Of a stretch of 64,000 nucleotides of DNA, positions 55,018 to 64,000 are shown piece after piece. The DNA comes from Fertoeibacter niger (GTDB lineage: Bacteria > Pseudomonadota > Alphaproteobacteria > Rhodobacterales > Rhodobacteraceae): the NCBI RefSeq assembly GCF_009380135.2, contig NZ_WHUT02000002.1:372001-436000 (forward strand). The letters run 5' to 3'. A model generated the notes under the pieces. That model saw only the letters and a program-made list of their open reading frames with translations. It searched no databases and was not told the origin of the DNA. The position numbers were made by a program, and so were the translations under genes. Numbering within the stretch: the first letter of the stretch is position 1; each line of letters begins with the position of its first letter.

Positions 55018-55883
55018 GCCCGAGGCTCCTGCAGCCCTTCAACGATGATGCTCGGAAGGCTACCCAGCCCTTCCGCGCGAAGCAGGGTCAGAAAGGTCTC
55101 GTCCTTCAAGAGCGATTGAAAGGCCGCGTCCAGAAACAGAAGGCTGCTGCGCGTCGCTTGTGCCGCGATTTCGGTTTCTGACCGGCCGTGTTTCAGGAAA
55201 CGGCTGTAGATCCAGCGGACGGTTTTCACCTCGGCCTCGGGCCCGGGCACAAGGATCACCCGATCAGTCTGCAGGCTTTTGTGTTCGCCGCGCTTCAGTT
55301 CGACCTTCACCTCGCCGCGTTCGTCAAGCAGGACACGGCGAAGGCCAAAACCCGCCGGGCCGCCCTGTCGATAGCCGAGTTCGATCAGGCGGCACTGCCC
55401 GGTGAATACCTTGTGGGACAACTCACGACTGTACTCGCCTGCCATGGCGCGCTTGACGCTCTTGACGATAGTGGCAACCGGGCCGCCGTCATTTTCGAAT
55501 TGCTCGGCGCAGTATTCCACCTGCTTGTTGGCGCGACGGCAGATGTATTCGTAATAGGCGGATTCATCGGCATCCTGAAACCGGCCCCAGCGGCTGACGT
55601 CATAGACGAGGATCACCTCAAAATCGGCCGTGCCGTCCTGCACATCCTGGATCAGTTGTTGCAGGGCTTCGCGGCCCTCGATCCTGAGGCCGCTTTTTCC
55701 GGCATCAGCATAGGAGCGAACCAGTTCGAAACCACGTTCGGCGGCATATCTGCGGATGACGTCGGATTGGTTTTCGGTCGAGTATTTCTGGTGGTCGGTC
55801 GACATGCGGACGTATTCGACCGCCCTTCGCATTGGCAGGGTCTTGGCCGGTCCTTTCAATGCGGGCGGATCGCTTCCGGCCAT
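55014..55883 (-). CDS. Serine recombinase with a ParB-like tail (probable chimera)
   Basis: 289 residues. Catalytic domain AVEYVRMSTDHQKYSTENQ (Ser in YVRMST), VYDVSRWGRF, EYSRELSHKVFTGQCRLIEL, then the start of the recombinase domain (GPAGFGLRRVLLDERG; WIYSRFLKHGRSETEIAAQ). There it departs from the family: residues ~247-289 (SSLLFLDAAFQSLLKDETFL, LLRAEGLGSLPSIIVEGLQ) resemble the C-terminus of the ParB-like proteins that usually precede RepB-like genes. Large recombinases continue for 200 or more residues beyond this point, so DNA recognition is probably lost. ATG 55832 is an alternative start. Confidence 0.75.
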   Translation of the reverse strand: MAGSDPPALKGPAKTLPMRRAVEYVRMSTDHQKYSTENQSDVIRRYAAERGFELVRSYADAGKSGLRIEGREALQQLIQDVQDGTADFEVILVYDVSRWGRFQDADESAYYEYICRRANKQVEYCAEQFENDGGPVATIVKSVKRAMAGEYSRELSHKVFTGQCRLIELGYRQGGPAGFGLRRVLLDERGEVKVELKRGEHKSLQTDRVILVPGPEAEVKTVRWIYSRFLKHGRSETEIAAQATRSSLLFLDAAFQSLLKDETFLTLLRAEGLGSLPSIIVEGLQEPRA

Positions 55884-56009
55884 TTCCGTCTCCCGGTCAA
55901 TTCATGCAGGCGTCTCCGTCTGGTTGGACCCGGGATGATGTCTGGGGCGCAAAATGGATTCTGCCGCTGTGATGTCTTCTCCACAGGTTTATCGGAGGAG
56001 AACGCAGCG

Positions 56010-56384
56010 ATGCGGATCAAGATGGGCACGTTTGTGCCGAAAATGGGCACAACTGTGCACGTGGTGGCAGATCAGACCCGCTATCGCGAGGCCGTGGCGG
56101 CCGCGTTGCGGGCCGAACTGGGCCCGACGCACCAGGCCATCAAGATGGCGATGCGCTGGACAGGGGCGAGCGAACGCACCGTGAAGTACTGGCTTTCAGC
56201 AGAACGGGGGCCAAGTGGAGAACATCTGATCCTGTTGGCGCAACATTCCGACGCGGTGCTGTTGACGGTTTTGACAATGGCCGAGCGGCTGTCAGAGCCG
56301 CGGCACAGATGTGCCGGTTGTCCTGCGCATGAACTGGTGTTGCAAAACCTCGGACAGGAGCTGAAATTGTTCAGGGGTTCATGA
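56010..56384 (+). CDS. Small helix-turn-helix-like protein
   Basis: 124 residues from ATG 56010, CGGAGGAG eight bases upstream. The core AIKMAMRWTGASERTVKYWL followed by SAERGPSGEHLILLAQHSDA reads as a helix-turn-helix, and two Cys (RCAGCPAH) lie near the C-terminus. It is divergent from the recombinase and probably controls it. The family is common beside alphaproteobacterial recombinases; function inferred. Confidence 0.6.
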   Translation: MRIKMGTFVPKMGTTVHVVADQTRYREAVAAALRAELGPTHQAIKMAMRWTGASERTVKYWLSAERGPSGEHLILLAQHSDAVLLTVLTMAERLSEPRHRCAGCPAHELVLQNLGQELKLFRGS

Positions 56385-56672
56385 CATGTTCAGAACGGCC
56401 TCACGCTTCTCCACCCGGTCGTTCAGGACACAGATCGCGACATCGTTCGTGCGGGGGGCAGATCAACCATTCTCCGCAAAGGGCGCGGCGGGTGACAACA
56501 GATCAGGCTTTGATGGCAGTTTTCTTGGCTCCTCTATCATCAATCGCGCTTGATGGCAGGCCGCTGGCGGCAACGCACGTTGATGTCAGATTTGACCCCA
56601 ATTCTGTTGCCAAGCGGTTTTGGCGTGACTAGGTTAGCGTCAAACCGCGTTGATGACAGAATCGGCATACGC
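56385..56672. other. No gene recognised before fic
   Basis: 288 bases. The fic frame stays open back to 56550, but no protein-like conservation or good ribosome site supports the longer form. I see no repeat or promoter of note. Confidence 0.35.
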
Positions 56673-57806
56673 ATGGTCACCAAATACTACGATCTTACAG
56701 ATGCCGTTACCTATCACATCGGCAGCTTTCCCCCATCTGCCCTCGACTATGAGGTGCTGCTTGGGCCGCTAGAAGAGGCTGCGACCTCGCTTGCGCGCTA
56801 CGATACGAAGATGTCGGGCATGGTGAACAGTGAACTTTTCCTCGCCCCCCTGCGCCGCCAGGACGCGGTCACATCGTCCCGGATGGAAGGGACGATCTCG
56901 ACCATCGAGGAGTTGTACCGAATTGAAGCCGAAGAGGATGCAGGCAGCGCTGACCCATACCGGGAGGCGCGAAACGACGACGTCGAGACCTACCTTTACT
57001 CGCGCGCGCTGCGCAATGCCCAGCAGGCGCTTGCCGAAGGCGCGCCGCTTGGCGAGCATCTGATCCGCACCGCGCACCAGCAGATGCTGTCCTTTGGCCG
57101 GGGAGCCCTCAAGCGCCCGGGAAGCTACAAAGTTGAACAGAACTACATCGGGGACGAACGCCGAGGAAAGATCTACTACGTTCCGATCGCCCCTGAGCAG
57201 CTTGACCCGGCGATGGCCGAACTGGTCCGCTACATCAACGAAAGCTCGATGCGGCCCCTTATCCGCACCGCCATTGCGCATGTCGAGTTCGAGGCCCTGC
57301 ACCCTTTCGAAGACGGCAATGGCAGGATCGGTCGCATGCTGATCACCCTGATGCTGTGGAAGCTTGGCATCCTGCATCAGCCGAACTTTTTCGTGTCGGG
57401 TTACTTCGAGGCGCACAAGGACGAGTATATCGAACGGATGCGGGCCGTTTCCGCCACAGGCGATTGGACCGGCTGGGTGGTGTTCTTCCTCCAGGCGATG
57501 CACGCCCAGGCGACGGTCAACATCCAGACTGCCGACGCGATCTTCCGCCTGCACGGCGAGATGCGGGAACGGTTCCGCGAGGTGCTGAACTCGCAGTTCC
57601 ACGATCAGGCGTTGGACTTCGTCTTTGCTAGTCCGGTGTTCCGCAACGACCGCTTCGTCGAACGATCAGGAATTCCACCATCGTCCGCTCGTGCACTTTC
57701 GCGACGCTTGGTCGAGGCCGGGCTTCTGCGCACGATCGAAGGAGCCTCGGGCCGTCGCGCAGCGATGTACGCCTTCGATCCCCTGCTTGATCTGCTGAAA
57801 GTCTGA
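56673..57806 (+). CDS. Fic-domain AMP-transferase
   Basis: 377 residues from ATG 56673. The Fic active-site loop HPFEDGNGRIGR starts at residue 210, with all catalytic residues. An inhibitory motif SSRMEG (residues 68-73, S/T-x-x-x-E-G) lies in the N-terminal helix, so this is a class II, self-inhibited Fic protein. The C-terminus is a winged helix (SSARALSRRLVEAGLLRTIE). It would AMPylate a target when inhibition is relieved. Located between the recombinase cluster and the type III RM genes; no separate antitoxin is expected for this class. Confidence 0.9.
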   Translation: MVTKYYDLTDAVTYHIGSFPPSALDYEVLLGPLEEAATSLARYDTKMSGMVNSELFLAPLRRQDAVTSSRMEGTISTIEELYRIEAEEDAGSADPYREARNDDVETYLYSRALRNAQQALAEGAPLGEHLIRTAHQQMLSFGRGALKRPGSYKVEQNYIGDERRGKIYYVPIAPEQLDPAMAELVRYINESSMRPLIRTAIAHVEFEALHPFEDGNGRIGRMLITLMLWKLGILHQPNFFVSGYFEAHKDEYIERMRAVSATGDWTGWVVFFLQAMHAQATVNIQTADAIFRLHGEMRERFREVLNSQFHDQALDFVFASPVFRNDRFVERSGIPPSSARALSRRLVEAGLLRTIEGASGRRAAMYAFDPLLDLLKV

Positions 57807-57812
57807 AAAGCA

Positions 57813-57836
57813 AAAAGCCCCCGCGTTTCAGGGGGG
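57813..57836 (-). terminator. Terminator of the type III RM operon (- strand)
   Basis: On the - strand CCCCCC-tgaaacgc-GGGGGC followed by TTTTTG, 380 bases beyond the res stop and directly after the convergent fic stop. Confidence 0.55.
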
Positions 57837-58217
57837 ACTCGTCATACGTTGACGTGGCGTTGAGGTAAAACGTTGGTGTCTATACACAAGTGTTTTTGCC
57901 TGATTCCAAGTATTTGCTATCCAACGGTAAATTGGTTGCGGGGACAGGATTTGGCCTATGCCGAACCGTTGGACGGCTGGATAGGAATGATGGTCCGCAC
58001 AGTCAGCGTTCCAATCCCGCGACCTTCAGGTTATGAGCCTCATCTCCCGGAGAATCGGCTTGCCTTTGATTTCAACAGGTTACGCGATAACCCCTTGAAC
58101 TGTCGCCGCTTTCTAGCCGCATCGCGCCGCAACCAACCGCAGCGGGCGGGGCCAAACGGGGAACGAGGTAGTTAGACAGGTTGACCTATTGTTGACCCGC
58201 TTTTGGTTCTTCTGGCT
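57837..58217. other. No gene between fic and res
   Basis: 381 bases; an open frame from 57873 to 58175 (+) has no ribosome site and no recognisable motif, and it would run toward the res gene. CGTTGACGTGG and CGTTGAGG-like repeats occur near 57848 but without clear meaning. Confidence 0.35.
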
Positions 58218-61200
58218 TCACGGCACCGCTGCCACGATCCGGTGCATCATTTCAGATACGTAAGTCGGCTTATCTTCTTCCTGGAAGAGGATGTTTCGCG
58301 CGCCCATTTCGATCTTGTCGACGCTCCATAGAAGCCGCATCGCGTGCGAGGGCGTGTTCGAAATGATGAAGCTGCTGAGCGAAACTGAAGGCTCAGCAAG
58401 GCGGCGTTCGATGTCCTTGATCGTCTGGAAGAACTGGATTTTTGGGTCATTGAACCCCAAGTTTCGGATGCCCTTGGGATCGATGAACGTGATGAATTGG
58501 CGGCCTCCAACGATCAACCAAAGGATGAAGTCGGGATGGAAGTTACCCGCCTCGAAGAAGCCAACCCCGCGCCCTTTGCTAAGATTGCGAAGCAAATACA
58601 GCTCCTTGTCGGAGAAAAAAGTCGCCGCGCTGTCGTGAAATGCTTTCACGTCCTCAACCAGATTACGCTCACCTTTGTTGAGCGCCACCGGGCTGACTTC
58701 GACAATATTCTGATCGAGGTATAACAAAGGCTCATACAGGTGCCTGTCGAACCAAATCGCCTTCATCCCACTGAATTCCCACGGTGTGAGAGCTTTACTT
58801 TCGATCAAGCTTTTCAACTCGTTCAGCTTAGCGACGATTTCCTCTTGGGATCGGTCTAGAAGAATCCGATAATAACCTTCGCCGTCTTCATCCTTGCCTT
58901 TCGGGAAGTTCGAATCATTGTCCGTTAGCTCCTGAAACTCCAGATGAGGCAACTCCCATTCCCGCTTTCGGAAGGTGTAGTAGCGCTCGGTGAACTTCTT
59001 GAGCAGGGATAACGCGATCTCCTCCCAAAGCCGAACTTTTGCAAACGAGTCGCACGCAAGCTCTTCGGCTGGGATCAAGAGCTGATACCAAGTCTGATCA
59101 GCCAGCAGTTCGCCGATCCCGTCCGCCGTAATGTTGAGATTATACCAACCACGTTCCGCCTTGAAACGCTCGAGATCGAAGAAAATCCTCTCAAGATCAA
59201 GGAATGCAATGTGACTCTTCGTCAAGTGCGCCTGATTAGGGGCAGCCTCGATATCACCTCCGGCGACGCCGCCCGACTTCATTGCCTGGATTTTCGGATA
59301 CCAATTCAGGACCACTTGGTTCTTCTGAAGATAGGCAGTCGCCTCATCCTTCGATGGGTCTGGCGTTGCGAGCGTTGGAATTGGGCCCAACCTGCGGAAC
59401 GCATCCCCGAATTCGGTATTGACTCCATTGATGGTATTCTTGAGCCGAATAGTTTTCAGCTTTTGCGTCCCAAGGTTCTTGATGATCGGCATCAGGAATT
59501 CAATGCGATCATCATTGGCCGGTAGGTCCTCCTCTTCCAGGAAGTCGCGGAACTGGGCCATGTAGTCGGCTCGGATACCGAAGATCGAAAGGGTTTCCAG
59601 CACACTGATATGCTTCGGGCGGGTCATATCTTCGGGCAGTTGGGCTTTTCCGCTGCGCTTCAAACTTGATCCGTAACCTTTCAGACGAACCCCGCGGCCG
59701 AACAGCTGAATGATCTGCGAACCTTCAGTCTGGCCGACATTCATCAGGCCCATCGTGCTTACACGCCAGCTATTCCAGCCCTCCGTGAACTTCTTGGAAC
59801 CAATCAGCAGGTTAACGCTGGACTGTGGGGTGTTGATCTGATGGAAAAGCGAACCGGCAAACTCGCTATCACCGGTCGAAATCTTGTTTTCGTCGCATAG
59901 CTTGACCAGCTTCGCATCATCCCCGACGTTGATCACGCCGAATGGCTCGTTGTCGCCGATGCGGAGCGCTATCTCACCTGTCGCACCCTTCAGGTTCTCA
60001 ACATGGAGTGTACCACCCCCCGCCGCGTTGAACATTAAGGCCAAGGTTTCGTCGAATACCTGTGCTGCTGAAAGGCCAGCGGTATTGAGATAGCTAAAAC
60101 GGCCAGCAAACAGGTTTCTTCCTCCGGCCGTTACAAGCCCTTGATTTAGAACGCGATCAATTCTCTGAATGCTTCCGGTGCGATCCGAGACGTATCGTGC
60201 AAGGAATTTCAGGATCTGAATGATGTCCGACGCGTCTTTCGATGCGAGTGTCTTGGTAACGCTCCCGCCGACGAAAATCCAAAGCGGTTTGTCGATGTTG
60301 TAGGACCTGAACGCCGCGCCCTGCTCCTTAAACAGCCTCTGCTGCTGAAAGAATGCCAGAAGGCATGCCACGAGATAAGAATCCAGATGGTTGGCCTGAG
60401 TGCCTTCGTCCAAGTTGAGAATCTGGTAGTCCTTGCCGAACCCATCGCCGTAGAAATAGCGGTAGGAATAGTCGAATAGGATGCTCTTGGCATAGAGGTC
60501 GGTAAGAGGTTTGCTCCCCTTAACCGCCTGGCCAAAAGTGGCCGAGTATTCGAACGAGAACCCCTTTTCGCAAAGGGCGTTGCGGAAGCGCATCCATGCA
60601 CCCTCCTCGCCGCCAGACGCACCGCGGTGGCCTTCATCGACCAGCACAAGGTTGTTGCCTTCAAACGCATCGATGGCGATGGTCTTGTCGCCCATCTCAT
60701 CCTTGAGCTTGTGGATGTCGAGGATTTCGATCCGCTGCCCGGAGAACAGCCCTGCGCCGTCCTTCTGAAACAACTCTGCAGCAAGCCCGGCGGCCTCGAA
60801 TTCGCGCAAATGCTGTTGGCTCAGCCCTTCGTTTGGTGTCAACAGGATGATCCGGTTCAGGTCTCGCCGACGGCCGTGCTTGTCGAGGTAGAATTGGAAC
60901 TGCAAGATGTTCGCGTGCATCAGCAGGGTCTTGCCGCTACCAGTGGCGCTCCAATAGGCGATCTTGTTGATCTGCGACCAAGCTTCGCTGCCATCCTTGA
61001 ATGGCGCGATATGATCGCCCTCCGGCCGGTCCGTGTTGCAGACAGCCACTTGCCCATTGATCGCGGCCAGCAGCGCGTCGGGGTCACGAAAGTAGCGGTC
61101 GAGGTAAATCTCGGTGAACAGCAGGGTCAGGTACTGGAAGTACTTCCAGACAATCGGGGCCTCGCCGCGAGTGATCCGGCGCTCGTTCAGGCGCTGGGTG

Positions 61201-61469
61201 TGCTTCACGATGTTCTGGTCATAGTCCAGCAACACATCGGTCGACAGTTGCGTCAGGTTGAAAAGCTGCGCAGTCAATGCATGGTGAAAATGGTGGACGT
61301 TGTTCTCGTCCATGCCTTCCAGCTTTTCGTTGCGCAGATGCTCAGCCAGCTGCTCAAACTTCGTCACGTTGAACAGCGACAGCAGCCACTGGTTCAGGAT
61401 CAATTTGTGAACAAACGGGATCTGCGGTCGGCCGTTAGCACGCGCGCGCGGGGCGGTGGCGCGGGCCAT
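58218..61469 (-). CDS. res: Type III restriction endonuclease Res subunit
   Basis: 1083 residues from ATG 61469, which overlaps the mod stop by one base (TGATG). SF2 helicase: Walker [12 protein letters not shown] (~residue 170), Walker [14 protein letters not shown] (DEGH, ~275), motif [11 protein letters not shown], motif VI region [14 protein letters not shown]-terminal PD-(D/E)xK nuclease: [10 protein letters not shown] (~983) and FITFIDPKG (~1000). Needs Mod for site recognition and ATP for translocation. Size and order match type III Res. Intact. Confidence 0.92.
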   Translation of the reverse strand: MARATAPRARANGRPQIPFVHKLILNQWLLSLFNVTKFEQLAEHLRNEKLEGMDENNVHHFHHALTAQLFNLTQLSTDVLLDYDQNIVKHTQRLNERRITRGEAPIVWKYFQYLTLLFTEIYLDRYFRDPDALLAAINGQVAVCNTDRPEGDHIAPFKDGSEAWSQINKIAYWSATGSGKTLLMHANILQFQFYLDKHGRRRDLNRIILLTPNEGLSQQHLREFEAAGLAAELFQKDGAGLFSGQRIEILDIHKLKDEMGDKTIAIDAFEGNNLVLVDEGHRGASGGEEGAWMRFRNALCEKGFSFEYSATFGQAVKGSKPLTDLYAKSILFDYSYRYFYGDGFGKDYQILNLDEGTQANHLDSYLVACLLAFFQQQRLFKEQGAAFRSYNIDKPLWIFVGGSVTKTLASKDASDIIQILKFLARYVSDRTGSIQRIDRVLNQGLVTAGGRNLFAGRFSYLNTAGLSAAQVFDETLALMFNAAGGGTLHVENLKGATGEIALRIGDNEPFGVINVGDDAKLVKLCDENKISTGDSEFAGSLFHQINTPQSSVNLLIGSKKFTEGWNSWRVSTMGLMNVGQTEGSQIIQLFGRGVRLKGYGSSLKRSGKAQLPEDMTRPKHISVLETLSIFGIRADYMAQFRDFLEEEDLPANDDRIEFLMPIIKNLGTQKLKTIRLKNTINGVNTEFGDAFRRLGPIPTLATPDPSKDEATAYLQKNQVVLNWYPKIQAMKSGGVAGGDIEAAPNQAHLTKSHIAFLDLERIFFDLERFKAERGWYNLNITADGIGELLADQTWYQLLIPAEELACDSFAKVRLWEEIALSLLKKFTERYYTFRKREWELPHLEFQELTDNDSNFPKGKDEDGEGYYRILLDRSQEEIVAKLNELKSLIESKALTPWEFSGMKAIWFDRHLYEPLLYLDQNIVEVSPVALNKGERNLVEDVKAFHDSAATFFSDKELYLLRNLSKGRGVGFFEAGNFHPDFILWLIVGGRQFITFIDPKGIRNLGFNDPKIQFFQTIKDIERRLAEPSVSLSSFIISNTPSHAMRLLWSVDKIEMGARNILFQEEDKPTYVSEMMHRIVAAVP

Positions 61470-64000
61470 CACAATCCCTCCGTGTCAAACATCAACCGGT
61501 GGAAATCCTCTTCGATCAGGCGAACCTTCCACGTATCGTCAAGCGCCTTCAGATTATCAAGATTGTTGTCACCGTTCACATAGATCAGTCCGAACTCGCT
61601 ATCCTTGGCGGAATAGCCCGCTCGGGTGAACCAAGTGTCGAGTACCAGGTTGTCTTGCTCGGGATCGCCGGTCAGCTTGCGCCAGACGATCAGGGTGCGG
61701 CGGCCGTCAGGTGTGGTGCCAGTCACAGTACGGAACCACCAAGGGCCGGTCGCGTCCTGCCGCATCCGGCCTTTCAGGATCAAACGCCCCTCCGCATCGC
61801 GCTCAAACTCCGCAGCAAAAGTCTGCGGCGCTGCGATGCCTTGGACTGTGAGGCCGACCAGCCAGTTGAACGTTTCCAGCAGGTCGACATTGACCTCGCT
61901 GCTTTCATCCGAGCCAGGGCGCTTGACCTTCAGCTTGTAGACCGTCGGATCATCGAATGCTTTTATGTTCAGAAGCGATTGACTGCCGCGCGTTTCAACG
62001 TCGAGCATGTAGTTAAGCAGGTACTGCTCCCTTAAACGATCAGCACCCTGTGCCTCCGGAGAGGCCAGCAAGTCAGCTTGGGAGGGCTGGCGATACGTAT
62101 CGAGATTGTTCAGCGCGTCCTCATAGGACTCCAGCCTCAAGACTTTAATCATAATTGAAGAGCGTTCCGCCTCTTGAACACTCAGACGCGCCGCTGGCTT
62201 GCCAGTTTTCCATTCCGCAGCAAATACAGCCTTCTTGACACGCGCCAAAAGAAGATCATCGAAATGTGCCCCGCTCTCCATAAGAATGAATTTCCGCTGT
62301 CCGCCATCAAAGCGATTTGCGTCAATTACTGCATGCGCTGAAGTACCTGTGCCGCCGAAGAAATCAAGAAGCGTCAGATATTCATCGCCGCTTGCATCAA
62401 GAACTCTTCTAACTAAGCGAGTGGGTTTAACCGTTTGAAACTTATTCCCGGGAAGAAGTGCTTTTAACTCTTCAGCTGCTTCATGAGTTGACCCCACATC
62501 TTCATAGTCCCAAAGAGTTTCGACTGGCCTCCAATCGCTCTTTTCGGCATACTGACGGACATACGGCTGAAGACCATTTCCCTTATCCAACCAGTCAAGC
62601 TCATTGTACCTATCGTTTACGGTCGTTTTCTGCCATCTCCAGCAACCCTCAGTGCCATCCGGCTTGATCGGCCAAACCTCAATTCCGCCAGGAGAGTTAA
62701 TCGGGAACCAAAGGTTTTGCCGATCTGTTCGCAGTGAATTCTTTCCCCATTTCCTCAAAGGGTCGCTGCGATAGCGCATCCCATCCTCATCGACATGAGA
62801 AAACTGATCTAAGTTTGGAACAATCTTAAGATGCTTTGGCGACCAATTGGAGACGCCAGAGTAGACGAATATGAAATCAATTGAACTAGAAAACTGCGTC
62901 GCGTCCATCCTCGGGCTGTAGACCTTCTCCCAAGCAATTGTATCCTTCCATCCAATAGTATCAACAAAGTGATCACTTCCAAAAATTCCGTCGGCCACTT
63001 TAGGAAAGTTTGCTGCCTCATTTATATCGAGGGTAGTCCAACATGCACCATCCGGCCTCATTATGTTCGCGGCCAATGTATATCTATCATTGATCATCGA
63101 CATCCAAGTCGAATGCCGGAAGTTGTCACGGTACAAAAAGTCCCCTAAGCCCGTATTGTACGGAGGGTCACAGAAAACGCATTCAACTGACTTTGACAGA
63201 CTCTTTTGAATAAGACTCAGGCCAGCAAAATTGTCCGCATGTAGGAGCAAACCACTACGAGCAGTCGACCCAATATCGACTGCAGACAAAAGGCGGACCA
63301 CAAAATCCAACCCAAAATGTCTTGTGTCAACTGTAAGCGTTTGAAATGCCCTCAAGAAGTCGACTGAAAGTGGGACCCCGTATGCTGGAGACGTTAAGTC
63401 TCCTTTCACCAGATCAATTGAGTGCAAGTTTACCCACTCAAGACGTTGGGCATCGTTTGCAGCGATTTCAGGATAATACTCTTCAGGAATTCGATCTAGT
63501 GTAATGCAATATTGGGTGTCGACAACGAACTTCTTTTTCAGCCACAGCTTCTTTTGAAAATCCTCCAACTGAGTCAGAAAGTCGATCACCTTACCCGCAA
63601 TTCGTCGGATCACCTTGATCTTGGACAGATATTGCTCGACCCGGGGGGCGGTTTCACTTTCGATGTCGTCAAGGTGCATCACCTCGTTCTTGACATAGAA
63701 ATCCAGTTCACGCCGCAGGAAGCCATCAAGGTCTTTGTGGATGAAATAGTCAAACGTGTTTCGGGCGGCATACCGTCTCAGATGCCCTTCCAATCTGGAA
63801 TGGCCAGCGACCTCTCCGCCAACTGTTACATGCGGCTTCGCAAGTTCGTTGATCCAAACTGCGAGCAAGGGATCGACTACCGCTAGAATTCGTTCAACCG
63901 CCATCGCGCTCAGGTCTTTCTGGGCGGGTGGCTTAGGCTTCTTCTTTTCCAGCTCGAGTATGCGGCGATCCTCTGGCCAATCATTCAAACTTGACGGACG
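61469..64000 (-). CDS. mod: Type III DNA methyltransferase Mod subunit, 5' end missing
   Basis: At least 843 residues; the frame is open to the right edge, and the in-frame TTG near 63988 is not a convincing start, so the gene begins outside the window. Beta-class N6-adenine methyltransferase order: catalytic [13 protein letters not shown] (~63160) precedes SAM-binding [15 protein letters not shown] (~62350), with ~270 residues between holding the target-recognition domain. The N-terminal ~230 residues are helical. It modifies one strand of an asymmetric site and gives Res its specificity. The central part (about 62150-63600) is visibly AT-richer than both ends. Confidence 0.92.
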   Translation of the reverse strand, partial: RPSSLNDWPEDRRILELEKKKPKPPAQKDLSAMAVERILAVVDPLLAVWINELAKPHVTVGGEVAGHSRLEGHLRRYAARNTFDYFIHKDLDGFLRRELDFYVKNEVMHLDDIESETAPRVEQYLSKIKVIRRIAGKVIDFLTQLEDFQKKLWLKKKFVVDTQYCITLDRIPEEYYPEIAANDAQRLEWVNLHSIDLVKGDLTSPAYGVPLSVDFLRAFQTLTVDTRHFGLDFVVRLLSAVDIGSTARSGLLLHADNFAGLSLIQKSLSKSVECVFCDPPYNTGLGDFLYRDNFRHSTWMSMINDRYTLAANIMRPDGACWTTLDINEAANFPKVADGIFGSDHFVDTIGWKDTIAWEKVYSPRMDATQFSSSIDFIFVYSGVSNWSPKHLKIVPNLDQFSHVDEDGMRYRSDPLRKWGKNSLRTDRQNLWFPINSPGGIEVWPIKPDGTEGCWRWQKTTVNDRYNELDWLDKGNGLQPYVRQYAEKSDWRPVETLWDYEDVGSTHEAAEELKALLPGNKFQTVKPTRLVRRVLDASGDEYLTLLDFFGGTGTSAHAVIDANRFDGGQRKFILMESGAHFDDLLLARVKKAVFAAEWKTGKPAARLSVQEAERSSIMIKVLRLESYEDALNNLDTYRQPSQADLLASPEAQGADRLREQYLLNYMLDVETRGSQSLLNIKAFDDPTVYKLKVKRPGSDESSEVNVDLLETFNWLVGLTVQGIAAPQTFAAEFERDAEGRLILKGRMRQDATGPWWFRTVTGTTPDGRRTLIVWRKLTGDPEQDNLVLDTWFTRAGYSAKDSEFGLIYVNGDNNLDNLKALDDTWKVRLIEEDFHRLMFDTEGL

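Noticed and set aside
57873-58175. 100-codon + strand frame between fic and res
   Set aside because: No ribosome site or recognisable domain; composition not distinctive.

Overview
The window is GC-rich alphaproteobacterial DNA, almost certainly Rhodobacteraceae (Rhodobacter/Gemmobacter/Tabrizicola-like). The host signs are an iscR-nifS-sufBCDS iron-sulfur operon, a TauR/Xsc sulfonate cluster, a polyamine-type ABC transporter with a Tat-exported binding protein, and operon-internal hairpin repeats. Ordinary chromosome is interrupted by one complete genomic island and by the left part of a second accessory region.

Layout. 1-8.8 kb: 3' part of pyruvate carboxylase, a mandelate-racemase-family enzyme, and a divergent four-gene ABC transporter operon. 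8.79-24.84 kb: a 16-kb integrated island in the 3' half of a tRNA-Gly gene, bounded by perfect 50-bp direct repeats. It carries a phage-like repressor/Cro switch at its left end, small unknown genes, a serine recombinase, an array of RNA-like hairpins, a scar of IS and resolvase fragments, a large type IIG restriction-modification enzyme followed on the same strand by a DUF3696-type ATPase and a TOPRIM-like protein (likely an antiphage module), and an excisionase/integrase pair next to the tRNA. 24.8-29.9 kb: tauR, a small phosphotransferase, xsc and a TauE/TauZ exporter, with repeated candidate TauR sites. 30-38.2 kb: the isc-suf operon. 38.3-52.6 kb: housekeeping genes (HD hydrolase, HU-like protein, Lon, RTX protein, ene-reductase, Tgt, Ca2+/Na+ exchanger, GST, IlvB/IlvN). 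Upstream of ilvB lies a previously unannotated-looking 15-codon leader rich in Leu/Val/Ile, followed by an intrinsic terminator, as in a classical attenuator.

52.65-64 kb is a second accessory region: a decayed IS5-family element, a RepB/ParB-like gene, a serine recombinase whose C-terminus looks like the tail of a different ParB-like protein, a small DNA-binding protein, a Fic AMP-transferase, and a type III restriction-modification pair (res complete, mod running off the right edge).

The best candidate for an undescribed system is the RM-ATPase-TOPRIM operon at 15.8-22.6 kb, in which the ATPase and the TOPRIM-like protein share one reading frame and are separated only by a single stop codon. 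Other unusual items are the twin hairpins with covarying 11-nt loops at 14.25-14.36 kb, the tRNA-Gly with an apparent 8-nt anticodon loop at the attachment site, and the recombinase/ParB chimera. All calls come from reading sequence and motifs; no database search was run.
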